Positions 1 to 7,647 of a DNA stretch of 19,568 bases are shown here, in pieces. Both the position numbers and the translations under genes were made by a program. The DNA lies in contig CAZJHS010000057.1 of assembly GCA_964545895.1 (NCBI GenBank), forward strand, positions 1-19,568, written 5' to 3'. Numbering within the stretch: position 1 is the stretch's first letter; every line of letters starts with the position of its first letter. Origin of the DNA: UBA6183 sp964545895 (GTDB lineage: Bacteria > Bacteroidota > Bacteroidia > UKL13-3). The notes beneath the pieces are model-generated. The model searched no databases, was not told the DNA's origin, and worked only from the letters and a program-made list of their open reading frames with translations.

Positions 1-54
1 AACAATAGTGAATAGGCTAACTAAAAGTAGTAGTTTGATGTTGAGTTTCTTCAT
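1..54 (-). CDS. N-terminus of an exported or membrane protein (partial)
   Basis: An ATG on the minus strand at 54..52 opens a frame that stays open to the left edge, giving 18 residues (MKKLNIKLLLLVSLFTIV). Two lysines followed by a leucine-rich hydrophobic stretch look like the start of a Sec signal peptide or an N-terminal membrane anchor. The rest lies outside the window, so no function can be given. It lies downstream of, and on the same strand as, the TRIC-family gene, 180 bases away. That gap is long enough for its own promoter. Confidence 0.55.
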   Translation of the reverse strand, partial: MKKLNIKLLLLVSLFTIV

Positions 55-129
55 ATTTTTAAGTTTGATAGATAACGAATATATCAACTTTGGTTAAAAA
101 AAATATAATGACGCACCAAGAAACTTTAT

Positions 130-137
130 CAAATTTA
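130..137 (-). promoter_or_regulatory. Possible -7 box for the left-edge gene
   Basis: On the minus strand these bases read TAAATTTG, which matches the Bacteroidota -7 consensus TAnnTTTG. The start codon of the left-edge gene lies about 75 bases downstream. I see no TTG at the expected -33 position, so this could be a chance match in AT-rich sequence. The rest of 55-234 shows no gene and no clear terminator. Confidence 0.3.
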
Positions 138-234
138 TGAAAGATTAAACTGTGAAAGTTATAATAAGAAGATTGTATTGTTTATTGCACTACATTAGAA
201 TATTAATGAGGTGTATTTTGCAATGATAAGCACA

Positions 235-852
235 TTATGAACTCCTTCTATATACATCAGGCATACTTAAGTTAAAGAACTTAGCGGCTATGCGTATTAA
301 AATAATTACACCTCCGGCCAATAAACTTGCGGTGTTTTCATCAAGCCAAGTTAACAGAATAAAATACACAATACCACCTGCAATACATGCGCTGGCATAT
401 ACATCTTTCCTAAATACATAAGGTATTTCGTTTAACAATACATCGCGTGTAATACCACCAAAGCAACCGCTTATGGTACCAATGGTAACACAGGCCACAG
501 GATCGAGCCCGAAGGTTACTCCTTTTGCCATAGCAACTACGCTAAAAAAGGCTAGTCCAATGGTATCAAGCCAAAATAATAAGTGATGCATTACGCGTAT
601 GTATTTCCAAAAGAAAAGTGCGATAACATAACACACCAACAAAGTGCCAATTACTTTTAAATCTTTTAACCAAGCTACTGGTAAATCTCCAATCATAGTA
701 TCGCGCAAGGTTCCGCCACCAATAGCAGTAACAAACGTAAGTACTAAAATGCCAAAAACATCTAATCGTTTTTGCATAGCTGCTACTGCACCACTAAAGG
801 CAAAAGCCATAATGCCAAGTAACTCTACCGTGTTGTGAAATGTAAAAAACAT
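235..852 (-). CDS. TRIC/UPF0126 (YadS/YicG-like) membrane protein
   Basis: A 205-residue, very hydrophobic protein with about seven membrane helices. It has the two-fold repeat of the UPF0126/TRIC family (PF03458). Each half carries the glycine-rich signature: GGGTLRD at residues 45-51 and FGGITRD at 131-137. Family members form trimeric cation channels in some bacteria and are linked to glycine transport in E. coli (YicG), so the substrate here is uncertain. I chose the ATG at 852 because it starts just before the first helix and leaves a 4-base gap to the dehydrogenase gene. An upstream GTG/ATG-type extension to 888 would overlap that gene by 32 bases and add a non-homologous tail. It is the last gene of a tightly packed minus-strand run. 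Confidence 0.85.
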   Translation of the reverse strand: MFFTFHNTVELLGIMAFAFSGAVAAMQKRLDVFGILVLTFVTAIGGGTLRDTMIGDLPVAWLKDLKVIGTLLVCYVIALFFWKYIRVMHHLLFWLDTIGLAFFSVVAMAKGVTFGLDPVACVTIGTISGCFGGITRDVLLNEIPYVFRKDVYASACIAGGIVYFILLTWLDENTASLLAGGVIILIRIAAKFFNLSMPDVYRRSS

Positions 853-856
853 AGGT

Positions 857-1633
857 TTAGTTTTTAGGTTTAGCTTGCAGCAAACCAACTACCGCTGTAG
901 TTAATTTCCTTGGTGAAATACCCGGTAAAACACTCATCAAGTAATTACCTAATCCAGGTATAGCAACGGGTTTTCCTTTTTGCATTGCGGCATAACCATA
1001 CTCAGCAACTTGTTTTGCCGTAGGTAATGTTCGGCCTTTAATTAACTTACTTGCTCCCATGCCTGAGCGTTCCATAAAAGCTGAAGCCGTTGGGCCAGGA
1101 CAAAGTGCAGTTACTGTAACTCCAGTGTTTTTTAACTCGTAAGCAATGGCTTCGCTAAAATGCAACACGTATGCTTTTGTGGCATAATACACAGCCATGT
1201 TTGGGCCTGGCAAAAATCCAGCAACCGAGGCTACGTTTAATATTTTACCAAATTTTTGCGCCACCATTTTGGGTAATAACGCATGGGTTAAATGGGTAAG
1301 TGTTGTAATATTAACAGCAATTTGATCTTCGTTTTTTTGCCAAGTTGTGTCATTAAAAGCCCCAAACTCGCCAAAGCCTGCATTGTTTATTAAGTAGCTA
1401 ATTGGGGTATTGTTTAGCTCCGTAATTAATTCGTTTACGTGGTTGGTTTTTGATAAGTCTTTCACACAAACCATAACTTGTACATTGTACTTTTGTTGTA
1501 GCTCTTGCGCTAAAAGTTGGAGTTGCGTTTGGTTGCGAGCAACCAATACAAGGTTAGTTTTATGTGCGGCAAAAATGTGCGCTAATTCTAATCCTATACC
1601 ACTCGATGCACCTGTTATTAAAGCTGTTTTCAT
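857..1633 (-). CDS. Short-chain dehydrogenase/reductase (SDR), classical type
   Basis: A 258-residue NAD(P)-dependent oxidoreductase of the classical SDR family, with a Rossmann fold. The cofactor motif TGASSGIG is at residues 7-14 and NNAG at 83-86. The catalytic set is complete: Asn108, Ser136, and Tyr149 with Lys153 in the YxxxK motif. Arg33 after the second strand (LVARN) suggests a preference for NADP(H), which is an inference. The C-terminal part is moderately hydrophobic, as in DltE/YqjQ-like SDRs often annotated as general short-chain oxidoreductases. The substrate cannot be read from the sequence. The gene starts 3 bases after the rnhB stop and is followed 4 bases later by the TRIC-family gene, so all three are probably co-transcribed. 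Confidence 0.9.
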   Translation of the reverse strand: MKTALITGASSGIGLELAHIFAAHKTNLVLVARNQTQLQLLAQELQQKYNVQVMVCVKDLSKTNHVNELITELNNTPISYLINNAGFGEFGAFNDTTWQKNEDQIAVNITTLTHLTHALLPKMVAQKFGKILNVASVAGFLPGPNMAVYYATKAYVLHFSEAIAYELKNTGVTVTALCPGPTASAFMERSGMGASKLIKGRTLPTAKQVAEYGYAAMQKGKPVAIPGLGNYLMSVLPGISPRKLTTAVVGLLQAKPKN

Positions 1634-1636
1634 GTG

Positions 1637-2239
1637 TTAAATATCAAACGAAAGTTGGTCGTTAAGTAAAGTAAAAGTCATGCGGTGCAGTGGTGTTGGG
1701 CCAAATTGTTTAATAGCCTCACGATGCGCTTTGGTTGGATAGCCCATGTTTTGTGCCCAGTTATACTCAGGATGATTTTGATGAGCTTGGCGCATAAAAT
1801 CATCGCGGTAAGTTTTAGCTAGAATAGATGCCGCTGCAATGCTCTGAAATTTCCCATCGCCTTTAATTATACACTCGTGTTTTATGCTTTTGTAGGGGAT
1901 AAAACGATTTCCATCAATAAGTAATAAATCAGGTTGATGACTTAGCTTTTCTACAGCTGCATGCATAGCCATAAACGATGCTTTTAAAATATTGTACTTA
2001 TCAATATCGTGATTACTTAATTGGGCTACACCAAAACTTAACGCACGTTCTTCTATTTCTAAACGCAGCTCGTAGCGTTGCTTTTCATTCAGTTTTTTCG
2101 AGTCATCTAATCCCTTAATTGGCTTTTTATCATCTAAAATAACAGCAGCTGCAAATACGGGTCCAGCAAGGCAACCCCGTCCGGCTTCATCGCAGCCAGC
2201 CTCAAGTTGTCCTTTGCTGTAAAATCGTTTTAAAGCCAT
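1637..2239 (-). CDS. rnhB: Ribonuclease HII
   Basis: A 200-residue enzyme that cuts the RNA strand of RNA-DNA hybrids, including single ribonucleotides built into DNA during replication. The four metal-binding acidic residues are visible: Asp17 and Glu18 in GCDEAGRG, Asp109 in LLIDGNR, and Asp128 in IKGDGK. The type-2 GRG motif (residues 20-22) that senses the RNA-DNA junction is present, as are DDSKKL (45-50) and the AAASILAKTYRD helix (135-146). Length is normal for the family. It lies 10 bases after the fhs stop and 3 bases before the dehydrogenase gene. No link in function to its neighbours is evident. Confidence 0.96.
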   Translation of the reverse strand: MALKRFYSKGQLEAGCDEAGRGCLAGPVFAAAVILDDKKPIKGLDDSKKLNEKQRYELRLEIEERALSFGVAQLSNHDIDKYNILKASFMAMHAAVEKLSHQPDLLLIDGNRFIPYKSIKHECIIKGDGKFQSIAAASILAKTYRDDFMRQAHQNHPEYNWAQNMGYPTKAHREAIKQFGPTPLHRMTFTLLNDQLSFDI

Positions 2240-2249
2240 TTTATGGTTG

Positions 2250-3917
2250 TTAACTTAAGCCTTCAATTACGCCATTTTTAAAACTCATGCCATTTGCTGC
2301 AGGCACTTTAGGTAAACCAGGCATACGCATAATATCGCCACAAACCGCAACAATAAAACCAGCACCAGTATTAATTACTAAATCTTGCACATGTAAAGTA
2401 TGCCCAGTAGGTGCACCATATACATCAGCATTATCAGTAAAACTGTATTGTGTTTTGGCAATACAAACTGGCAAATTACCTAAGTTGTTTTTCTTAATAC
2501 GGCCTAATACTGTTTTGCATTTACTGCTAAACTCAACCTTATCTGCGCGGTAAATTTTAGTAGCTACTTTTTCTATTTTGCTTTCAATACTATCCGTTAA
2601 GTCGTATGTAAATTGTACAGGTTTTGATGGATTGTTTTCAACGGTATAAACAATTTTGTTGGCCAACTCTACAGCACCTTCGCCACCTTTAACAAAGGCT
2701 TCGTTTACAGCAAAAGCACAACCTTTTTCTTCGCACCATGTGCGTAAAAAATCAATTTCTTCCTGCACATCAAAATGAAATTTGTTTAACGATACCACTA
2801 AACTTTGCCCAAAACCTTGTAAGTTTTCGATATGACGTTGTAAGTTAGGAAGTCCGTTTTTTATACCATCCATAGTTGGCTTTTTAGTATCATCCAACTC
2901 CAAACCTGCATGCATTTTTAAGGCTTGCGTAGTAACTACCAATACTGTTGCTTTAGGTTGTAGTTGAGCTACGCGGCATTTAATATCTAAAAACTTTTCG
3001 GCTCCTAAATCGCTACCAAACCCCGATTCTGTAACTACATACTCAGCACAACTTAATGCCATTTTGGTAGCAATTACACTGTTGCATCCATGTGCAATAT
3101 TAGCAAATGGGCCACCATGAATAATGGCTGGGGTATTTTCGGTAGTTTGAACTAAATTAGGTTTAATAGCATCTTTTAATAAAATAGTAATTGCACCACC
3201 CACACCTAAATCTTTAACGGTAAATGGCGAGTTATCTAGTTTATATCCCAAAATAATGCGCTCAATACGTTCTTGTAAATCATCAAAGTTTTCGCTTAAA
3301 CATAAGGCCGCCATAATTTCGCTGGCAGGTGTAATGTCAAAACCAGTTTCTTGCGGAATACCATTAGTTCGTCCGCCCATGCCTGTATTTACAAAACGTA
3401 AACTTCTATCGTTTACATCAAGCACACGCTTCCACGTTATTTGTTTTAGTGCTTGGTCGTTGTTTAAGTTGTTGTATTGATAATTATCTAACAGCGCTGC
3501 AATGGTATTGTTAGCTGTTGTAATTGCATGAAAATCGCCAGTAAAATGCAGGTTAATATCTTCCATTGGAAGCACCTGTGCATAACCACCACCCGCAGCT
3601 CCACCTTTCATACCAAACACTGGGCCTAGCGAAGGTTCGCGCAATGCTGCAATACATTTTTTGCCAATTTTATTTAAGCCTAAACTAGCACTTACTGTAG
3701 TTACAGTTTTACCAACTCCGGCTTTGGTTGGCGATATAGCCGTAACTAAAATTAAATTATTCTTTTTTATGTTGGCTTCGTTTAAAACACTAAGCTCAAT
3801 TTTAGCTTTATTTTTTCCGTAAGGAATAATATCATCAGCACTAATTTTTAAATCATCGGCAATTAGCTGAATGTTTTTTAACGTAGCTTCACGAGAAATT
3901 CCAATGTCTGATTTCAT
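2250..3917 (-). CDS. fhs: Formate--tetrahydrofolate ligase
   Basis: A 555-residue cytoplasmic enzyme that joins formate to tetrahydrofolate using ATP, giving 10-formyl-THF for purine and formyl-Met synthesis. The family core is plain: the block from ALREPSLGPVFGMKGGAAGG (residues 91-110) into GYAQVLPMEDINLHFTGD (111-128). The ATP loop reads TKAGVGKT at 64-71, where many other bacteria have TPAGEGKT; as I recall, related variants occur in Bacteroidota homologues. Length is close to the usual 555-560. The ATG at 3917 fits the family N-terminus. It lies 22 bases after the glycosyltransferase and 10 bases before rnhB. I found no promoter of its own in the short upstream gap. Confidence 0.96.
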   Translation of the reverse strand: MKSDIGISREATLKNIQLIADDLKISADDIIPYGKNKAKIELSVLNEANIKKNNLILVTAISPTKAGVGKTVTTVSASLGLNKIGKKCIAALREPSLGPVFGMKGGAAGGGYAQVLPMEDINLHFTGDFHAITTANNTIAALLDNYQYNNLNNDQALKQITWKRVLDVNDRSLRFVNTGMGGRTNGIPQETGFDITPASEIMAALCLSENFDDLQERIERIILGYKLDNSPFTVKDLGVGGAITILLKDAIKPNLVQTTENTPAIIHGGPFANIAHGCNSVIATKMALSCAEYVVTESGFGSDLGAEKFLDIKCRVAQLQPKATVLVVTTQALKMHAGLELDDTKKPTMDGIKNGLPNLQRHIENLQGFGQSLVVSLNKFHFDVQEEIDFLRTWCEEKGCAFAVNEAFVKGGEGAVELANKIVYTVENNPSKPVQFTYDLTDSIESKIEKVATKIYRADKVEFSSKCKTVLGRIKKNNLGNLPVCIAKTQYSFTDNADVYGAPTGHTLHVQDLVINTGAGFIVAVCGDIMRMPGLPKVPAANGMSFKNGVIEGLS

Positions 3918-3939
3918 ATAGTTTGATTTTAATTTTGTG

Positions 3940-5067
3940 TTATTTGGTTACGGCCAACATTAAACTATTCCAAAGTTTATCAGCCGATTCGTCCCAACTA
4001 AAGTCATGCTTTCGTTTGGCACTTGCAAGTTTTTTTTGCTGATATAAGTTGGAGTCGCTTGTCAAATTAATCATGGCTTGGGCCACTTCTTTAGCATCAA
4101 TTGGCGAAACCAGTATGCCTGCCTCATCGGCCACTTCGGGCATTGAGGTAACGTTTGATGTAATAACAGGCACATCGCATGCCATAGCCTCCACAATGGG
4201 TAATCCAAATCCTTCAAAAAACGGAATGTAAACCATAGCAAAAGCGCTTGCGGTTATGTTGTATAAATCGGCCTCGCTTACCCGGCCAGTAAAAATCACA
4301 TCTTGTTGATGTTTCATGTTTTGGTAGGCACGGTCAATTCCTTCGTTTTGCCATGCTTTGCGGCCAACAATAACTAATTTAAAATTACTTTGGGTTGATG
4401 TTTTAAATGCATCAAATGCTTCCAAAAGTGTTTCTACATTTTTGCGAGGATGCATGGCACCTACATAACTAAAATAGGGTAGGCCAGCACTAAACTTTTC
4501 CCTTACCTTATTTTGTAAATCATTGTTAAGTGGCACAAACCCTTTGCTGGGCGCGTTATAAACCACATCAATTTTATTAGGGTTGATGTTAAACTCAGTT
4601 ACAATATCTTGTTTGGTATAATTAGAAACGGCTACCAAACGTTTTGCTTTGTGTGCGTATTTCGGAAAAAAGTAATTGTAATAAGCTTCTTCAAGTTTAT
4701 TAATACCTTCTTTAAAATGTATAAAAGCTAAGTCGTGCATTACTGCAACCTGCGGCACATTGGTGCGCAAACTTAAGTAGCCATCGGTGCTTAAAAATAA
4801 ATCGGCTTTATATTTTTTTAACGCACGTGTTACCGAAAAATTAAAGAACCAATAATACAAAAACGGATGCCTTGATTGTGGAAATAACACCACCGGAGTT
4901 ACATTAGGTGCAAATATAAACTCGGGGCTATATGGCCTATCAAACAAAAAAATAAACTCGTGCTCGGGATGGTTACGCGTAATGCGCTGCAAGGTTTCAA
5001 AAGTAAACCTACCAATGCCTTCTAACTTGTTGGCTAATAAAAAACGCGCATTAACGGCTATCCGCAT
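3940..5067 (-). CDS. GT4-family glycosyltransferase (group 1)
   Basis: A 375-residue GT-B-fold enzyme that transfers a sugar from an activated donor to a growing glycan on the cytoplasmic side of the membrane. The N-terminal half starts MRIAVNARFL and has a Gly-rich acceptor-side loop (EGIGRFT, 16-22). The C-terminal half has YVGAMHPRKN (201-210), a basic donor-phosphate site. It also has the EX7E motif: Glu285 and Glu293 in FFEGFGLPIVEAM. The ATG at 5067 is preferred over one at 5115 because it puts the first beta strand at the N-terminus, as is normal for GT4. It is divergent from the Wzx flippase, so a role in the same surface polysaccharide is likely. The sugar is not predictable. Confidence 0.9.
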   Translation of the reverse strand: MRIAVNARFLLANKLEGIGRFTFETLQRITRNHPEHEFIFLFDRPYSPEFIFAPNVTPVVLFPQSRHPFLYYWFFNFSVTRALKKYKADLFLSTDGYLSLRTNVPQVAVMHDLAFIHFKEGINKLEEAYYNYFFPKYAHKAKRLVAVSNYTKQDIVTEFNINPNKIDVVYNAPSKGFVPLNNDLQNKVREKFSAGLPYFSYVGAMHPRKNVETLLEAFDAFKTSTQSNFKLVIVGRKAWQNEGIDRAYQNMKHQQDVIFTGRVSEADLYNITASAFAMVYIPFFEGFGLPIVEAMACDVPVITSNVTSMPEVADEAGILVSPIDAKEVAQAMINLTSDSNLYQQKKLASAKRKHDFSWDESADKLWNSLMLAVTK

Positions 5068-5146
5068 AAAATTAATAGAACTAAATGTACTTGTTATAAC
5101 TATTATTGTACACAAATAAACGATATTAATTTACAGGCTCAAGGTC
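5068..5146. promoter_or_regulatory. Divergent promoter region, glycosyltransferase / flippase
   Basis: This 79-base gap separates two head-to-head genes, so both promoters should lie here. Leftward, TACATTTA (complement of 5082-5089) differs from TAnnTTTG at one base and has TTTG 23 bases upstream (complement of 5113-5116). Rightward, TTG at 5106-5108 is followed 18 bases later by a weak TAATTTAC at 5127-5134. Both matches are imperfect, and the leftward one would leave a very short untranslated leader. Confidence 0.35.
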
Positions 5147-6583
5147 ATGCCCAAAAAAATTTTAGCGAACTTATTTCTGCTGCTTGCAATTAATTTGCTA
5201 ATAAAACCATTCTGGATTTTAGGAATTGACCGCACCGTTCAAAATACAGTTGGTAACCAAGCATACGGCCAATATATGGTTTTGTTTAACCTTTCGGTAA
5301 TGCTTACCATGCTATTAGATTTTGGAATTAATAATTACACCAGCACTTTTATTGCTAAGCATCCACAAATGCTTAAAAAAAAGTTTGCCACCTTGTTTCC
5401 ATTAAAACTTGTTTTTTCGGCAGCATACTTAGTAGCTACTTTTTTATTAGGGTTGATGTATGGTATGCGAGGTACTCCGCTCATGCTATTGGTATTGCTT
5501 TCGTTTAATCAAGTACTCACTTTTTTTGTGTTGTTTTTCAGGTCAAATATTAGCGGCTTACAATGGTTTAGAACCGATGCCTTACTATCTGTAACCGATC
5601 GTGGAATGATGATTTTATTTGCAGGGTCATTATTGCTTTTGGCCCAAGGCACCTTTACCATCACACATTTTATTATGGCACAAACGGTGGGTTATTTTGT
5701 ATCCTTTATCATATCGTTTGTAATACTATTAAAACCATTGCAAGGCTTATCAATTAGGTTTAATAAATTAATGATGATAAGCTTTGTACGCAAATCATTG
5801 CCATATGCTTTACTAGCTTTGTTAATGACAGTATACATGCGTGCCGATGTACTTATAATGAAAAAACTACTGGCTAATGGCGATGAACAAAATGGTATTT
5901 ATGGAGTTGCCAATCGCTTGCTTGAAGCAGCCAATATGTTAGCCGCATTAGTAGCCACCATGTTGTTGCCCTTGTTTGCAAACATGATTAAAGCCAAACA
6001 AAACCTTGAGAATATAGTGAAGATGGCTATCATTTTGTTGGTTATTCCAGCAGTGGCAGTATCGGCTATGGCTTGGTTTTATAACACGGATATTATGTTA
6101 TTGCTCAGCAAAACTAGTCCGCTACAATCGGCCCCAGTTTTTAAAGTAGTAATGATAAGTTTTGTGGCCATGTGTGTAATGTACATTTTTGGAACGCTGC
6201 TAACGGCCAATGGTAACCTAAGTGTTTTAAATAAATTAGCAGCTATTGCGTTGCTTATTAACATTGTGTTAAACCTTTGGCTTCAACCCAAATTAGGTGC
6301 ACAAGGTGCTGCAATTGCCATAACATTTACGCACGGTTTTATTGCCTTAACTAATATGTACTTTGCAGTTAGGTATTTAAAACTTTCCATCGATTTTTCG
6401 TTTTTCATCAAAGTAATTATTACGCTATTACTAACCGTTTTGGCGGCAGGTATTTGCGTAAGTATAAAGTTGCCATTAGCAATAGCTACAGCCATTGTAA
6501 TGTTGGCGGTTATACTAATGTTATTTGTCACACGTTTATTAAAAATCAATCAACTAAAACAATTGTTGCCAAGCAAAGCCTAA
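5147..6583 (+). CDS. Wzx-like polysaccharide flippase (MOP superfamily)
   Basis: A 478-residue integral membrane protein with about 12-14 hydrophobic helices and short polar loops, the layout of MOP/MATE-type lipid-linked oligosaccharide flippases. It would move undecaprenyl-diphosphate-linked repeat units to the outer face of the inner membrane. The opening helix with NTVGNQAYGQYMVLFNLSVM (residues 33-52) and the TSTFIAKHP segment (64-72) resemble the polysaccharide biosynthesis protein family. A central YMRADVLIMKK segment (about 230-240) is typical: an acidic residue within a helix of the second half. The next genes encode Wzz- and Wzy-like proteins, which fixes the context as a Wzx/Wzy-type pathway. 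No obvious Shine-Dalgarno is present; the ATG at 5147 starts directly at the first helix. Confidence 0.87.
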   Translation: MPKKILANLFLLLAINLLIKPFWILGIDRTVQNTVGNQAYGQYMVLFNLSVMLTMLLDFGINNYTSTFIAKHPQMLKKKFATLFPLKLVFSAAYLVATFLLGLMYGMRGTPLMLLVLLSFNQVLTFFVLFFRSNISGLQWFRTDALLSVTDRGMMILFAGSLLLLAQGTFTITHFIMAQTVGYFVSFIISFVILLKPLQGLSIRFNKLMMISFVRKSLPYALLALLMTVYMRADVLIMKKLLANGDEQNGIYGVANRLLEAANMLAALVATMLLPLFANMIKAKQNLENIVKMAIILLVIPAVAVSAMAWFYNTDIMLLLSKTSPLQSAPVFKVVMISFVAMCVMYIFGTLLTANGNLSVLNKLAAIALLINIVLNLWLQPKLGAQGAAIAITFTHGFIALTNMYFAVRYLKLSIDFSFFIKVIITLLLTVLAAGICVSIKLPLAIATAIVMLAVILMLFVTRLLKINQLKQLLPSKA

Positions 6584-6590
6584 GCGGCCC

Positions 6591-6620
6591 TTTGTACACT
6601 TGTAAAATTTTATATTTTTG
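6591..6620 (+). promoter_or_regulatory. Promoter of the wzz-like gene
   Basis: TTTG at 6591-6594 and TATTTTTG at 6613-6620 are 18 bases apart and match the Bacteroidota -33/-7 consensus (TTTG and TAnnTTTG) exactly. Transcription should start near 6625, just upstream of the ATG at 6636. A TTG start at 6618 would overlap the -7 box, so this promoter decides the start of the gene. It gives the chain-length and polymerase genes expression independent of the flippase gene. Confidence 0.75.
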
Positions 6621-6635
6621 CCTAAAATAGTAAGC

Positions 6636-7643
6636 ATGCACAATACGCCAAGTTCATATCAGTTTAATTTTTTAGAACTGATTAAGTTTATCATAAAGTG
6701 GAGAAAACAGTTAGCCATCATAACCATATCGGCTGCAGTAGTTTCTTATTTAATAACTTTTGCACTTAAACCCGAGTATAAGTCAAAAGCTGTTTTTTAT
6801 CCTGGTACTGTAAATTCTATTTCGTACGCCTTATTTTATAGCTTAAAAGAGCGTGCACAAGATGCCTTGGCTTATGGCGATGAAGAAAACGTAGAGCAAT
6901 ACATGCAACTTGCCAAATCAAGCCAATTGCGCGAAAAAATTTCGGCTGATTTTAATTTAATGGAACACTACGGTATTGATGCAAATGATCCCAAACGATA
7001 CGCTAAACTAAATAAGAAATTTGATAAATATGTAAGCGTTAATCGTACTCCATTTAACTCGGTTGAGGTAATAGTTTTTGATACCGACCCAGAACTTTCA
7101 GCACGCATTGCTAATGCAGTAATGTACAATACCGATTCGCTTAAAAAACTAAGCCAACGTATTGTGGCACAACAAGCATATAACATTGTAAAACAAGAGT
7201 ACGAAAACAAAGTAGCTATTATTGATTCACTATCGCAAATGACACGTACTCTGGGTAGCGAAGGTGTATACAACGTTGAAGAACAATCGCGCGGATTAGC
7301 CGAGTTAATAGGTAAAGGTACTAACAATTCTTTTACTGATAAAGAACGTAAAAACCTTGGACAGCATGTTGGCGATTTTGTTTCGCTTGATGAACAAATT
7401 AGGTTTGAAGCCGAGCAATTAACCGACCTACGCAAAAAGTACAACCAATGCAAGTTGGATTTAGATAGTAAACTAAGTAATATTTTTGTGGTAGATATAG
7501 CTCAACCAAACTATGATAAGACCTATCCAATGCGTTTAATTATAGCCATACTAACAGCGGTTGCTGCCTTTATATTTAGCATAATTGGTATTGTGGTTAT
7601 GGAGCGAATTCAAATCATCAAACAACAACTTTCGCAACAATAG
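6636..7643 (+). CDS. Wzz/GumC-like chain-length determinant protein
   Basis: A 335-residue inner-membrane protein of the polysaccharide co-polymerase type. It has a cytoplasmic N-tail, a first membrane helix at about residues 24-44 following WRKQ, a large periplasmic middle part, and a second helix near residues 295-317 with Pro just before it (YPMRLIIAIL). The middle, about 165-280, is rich in Glu, Lys, Gln and Leu and is probably helical or coiled coil. These proteins set polymer length together with the Wzy polymerase. No tyrosine-kinase domain is fused, so it is PCP-1-like or needs a kinase encoded elsewhere. The ATG at 6636 fits the promoter just upstream. The next gene begins 4 bases after the stop, or overlaps if an earlier TTG is used. 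Confidence 0.82.
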   Translation: MHNTPSSYQFNFLELIKFIIKWRKQLAIITISAAVVSYLITFALKPEYKSKAVFYPGTVNSISYALFYSLKERAQDALAYGDEENVEQYMQLAKSSQLREKISADFNLMEHYGIDANDPKRYAKLNKKFDKYVSVNRTPFNSVEVIVFDTDPELSARIANAVMYNTDSLKKLSQRIVAQQAYNIVKQEYENKVAIIDSLSQMTRTLGSEGVYNVEEQSRGLAELIGKGTNNSFTDKERKNLGQHVGDFVSLDEQIRFEAEQLTDLRKKYNQCKLDLDSKLSNIFVVDIAQPNYDKTYPMRLIIAILTAVAAFIFSIIGIVVMERIQIIKQQLSQQ

Positions 7644-7647
7644 TACA

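Noticed and set aside
55..234. Possible small gene or terminator after the TRIC-family gene
   Set aside because: No open frame with a credible start and no stable GC-containing stem is visible in this AT-rich gap.
853..888. Longer N-terminus for the TRIC-family gene
   Set aside because: It would overlap the dehydrogenase gene by 32 bases and adds a polar segment before the first helix that does not fit the family.
2250..3917. Variant P-loop (TKAGVGKT) in formate-THF ligase as a sign of lost function
   Set aside because: The Gly-x-Gly-Lys-Thr core is intact, the rest of the enzyme is highly conserved, and similar variants are as I recall found in other Bacteroidota.
5068..5115. Longer N-terminus for the GT4 glycosyltransferase
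   Set aside because: The extra 16 residues precede the first beta strand MRIAVNAR, which normally starts GT4 proteins, and would occupy the divergent promoter region.
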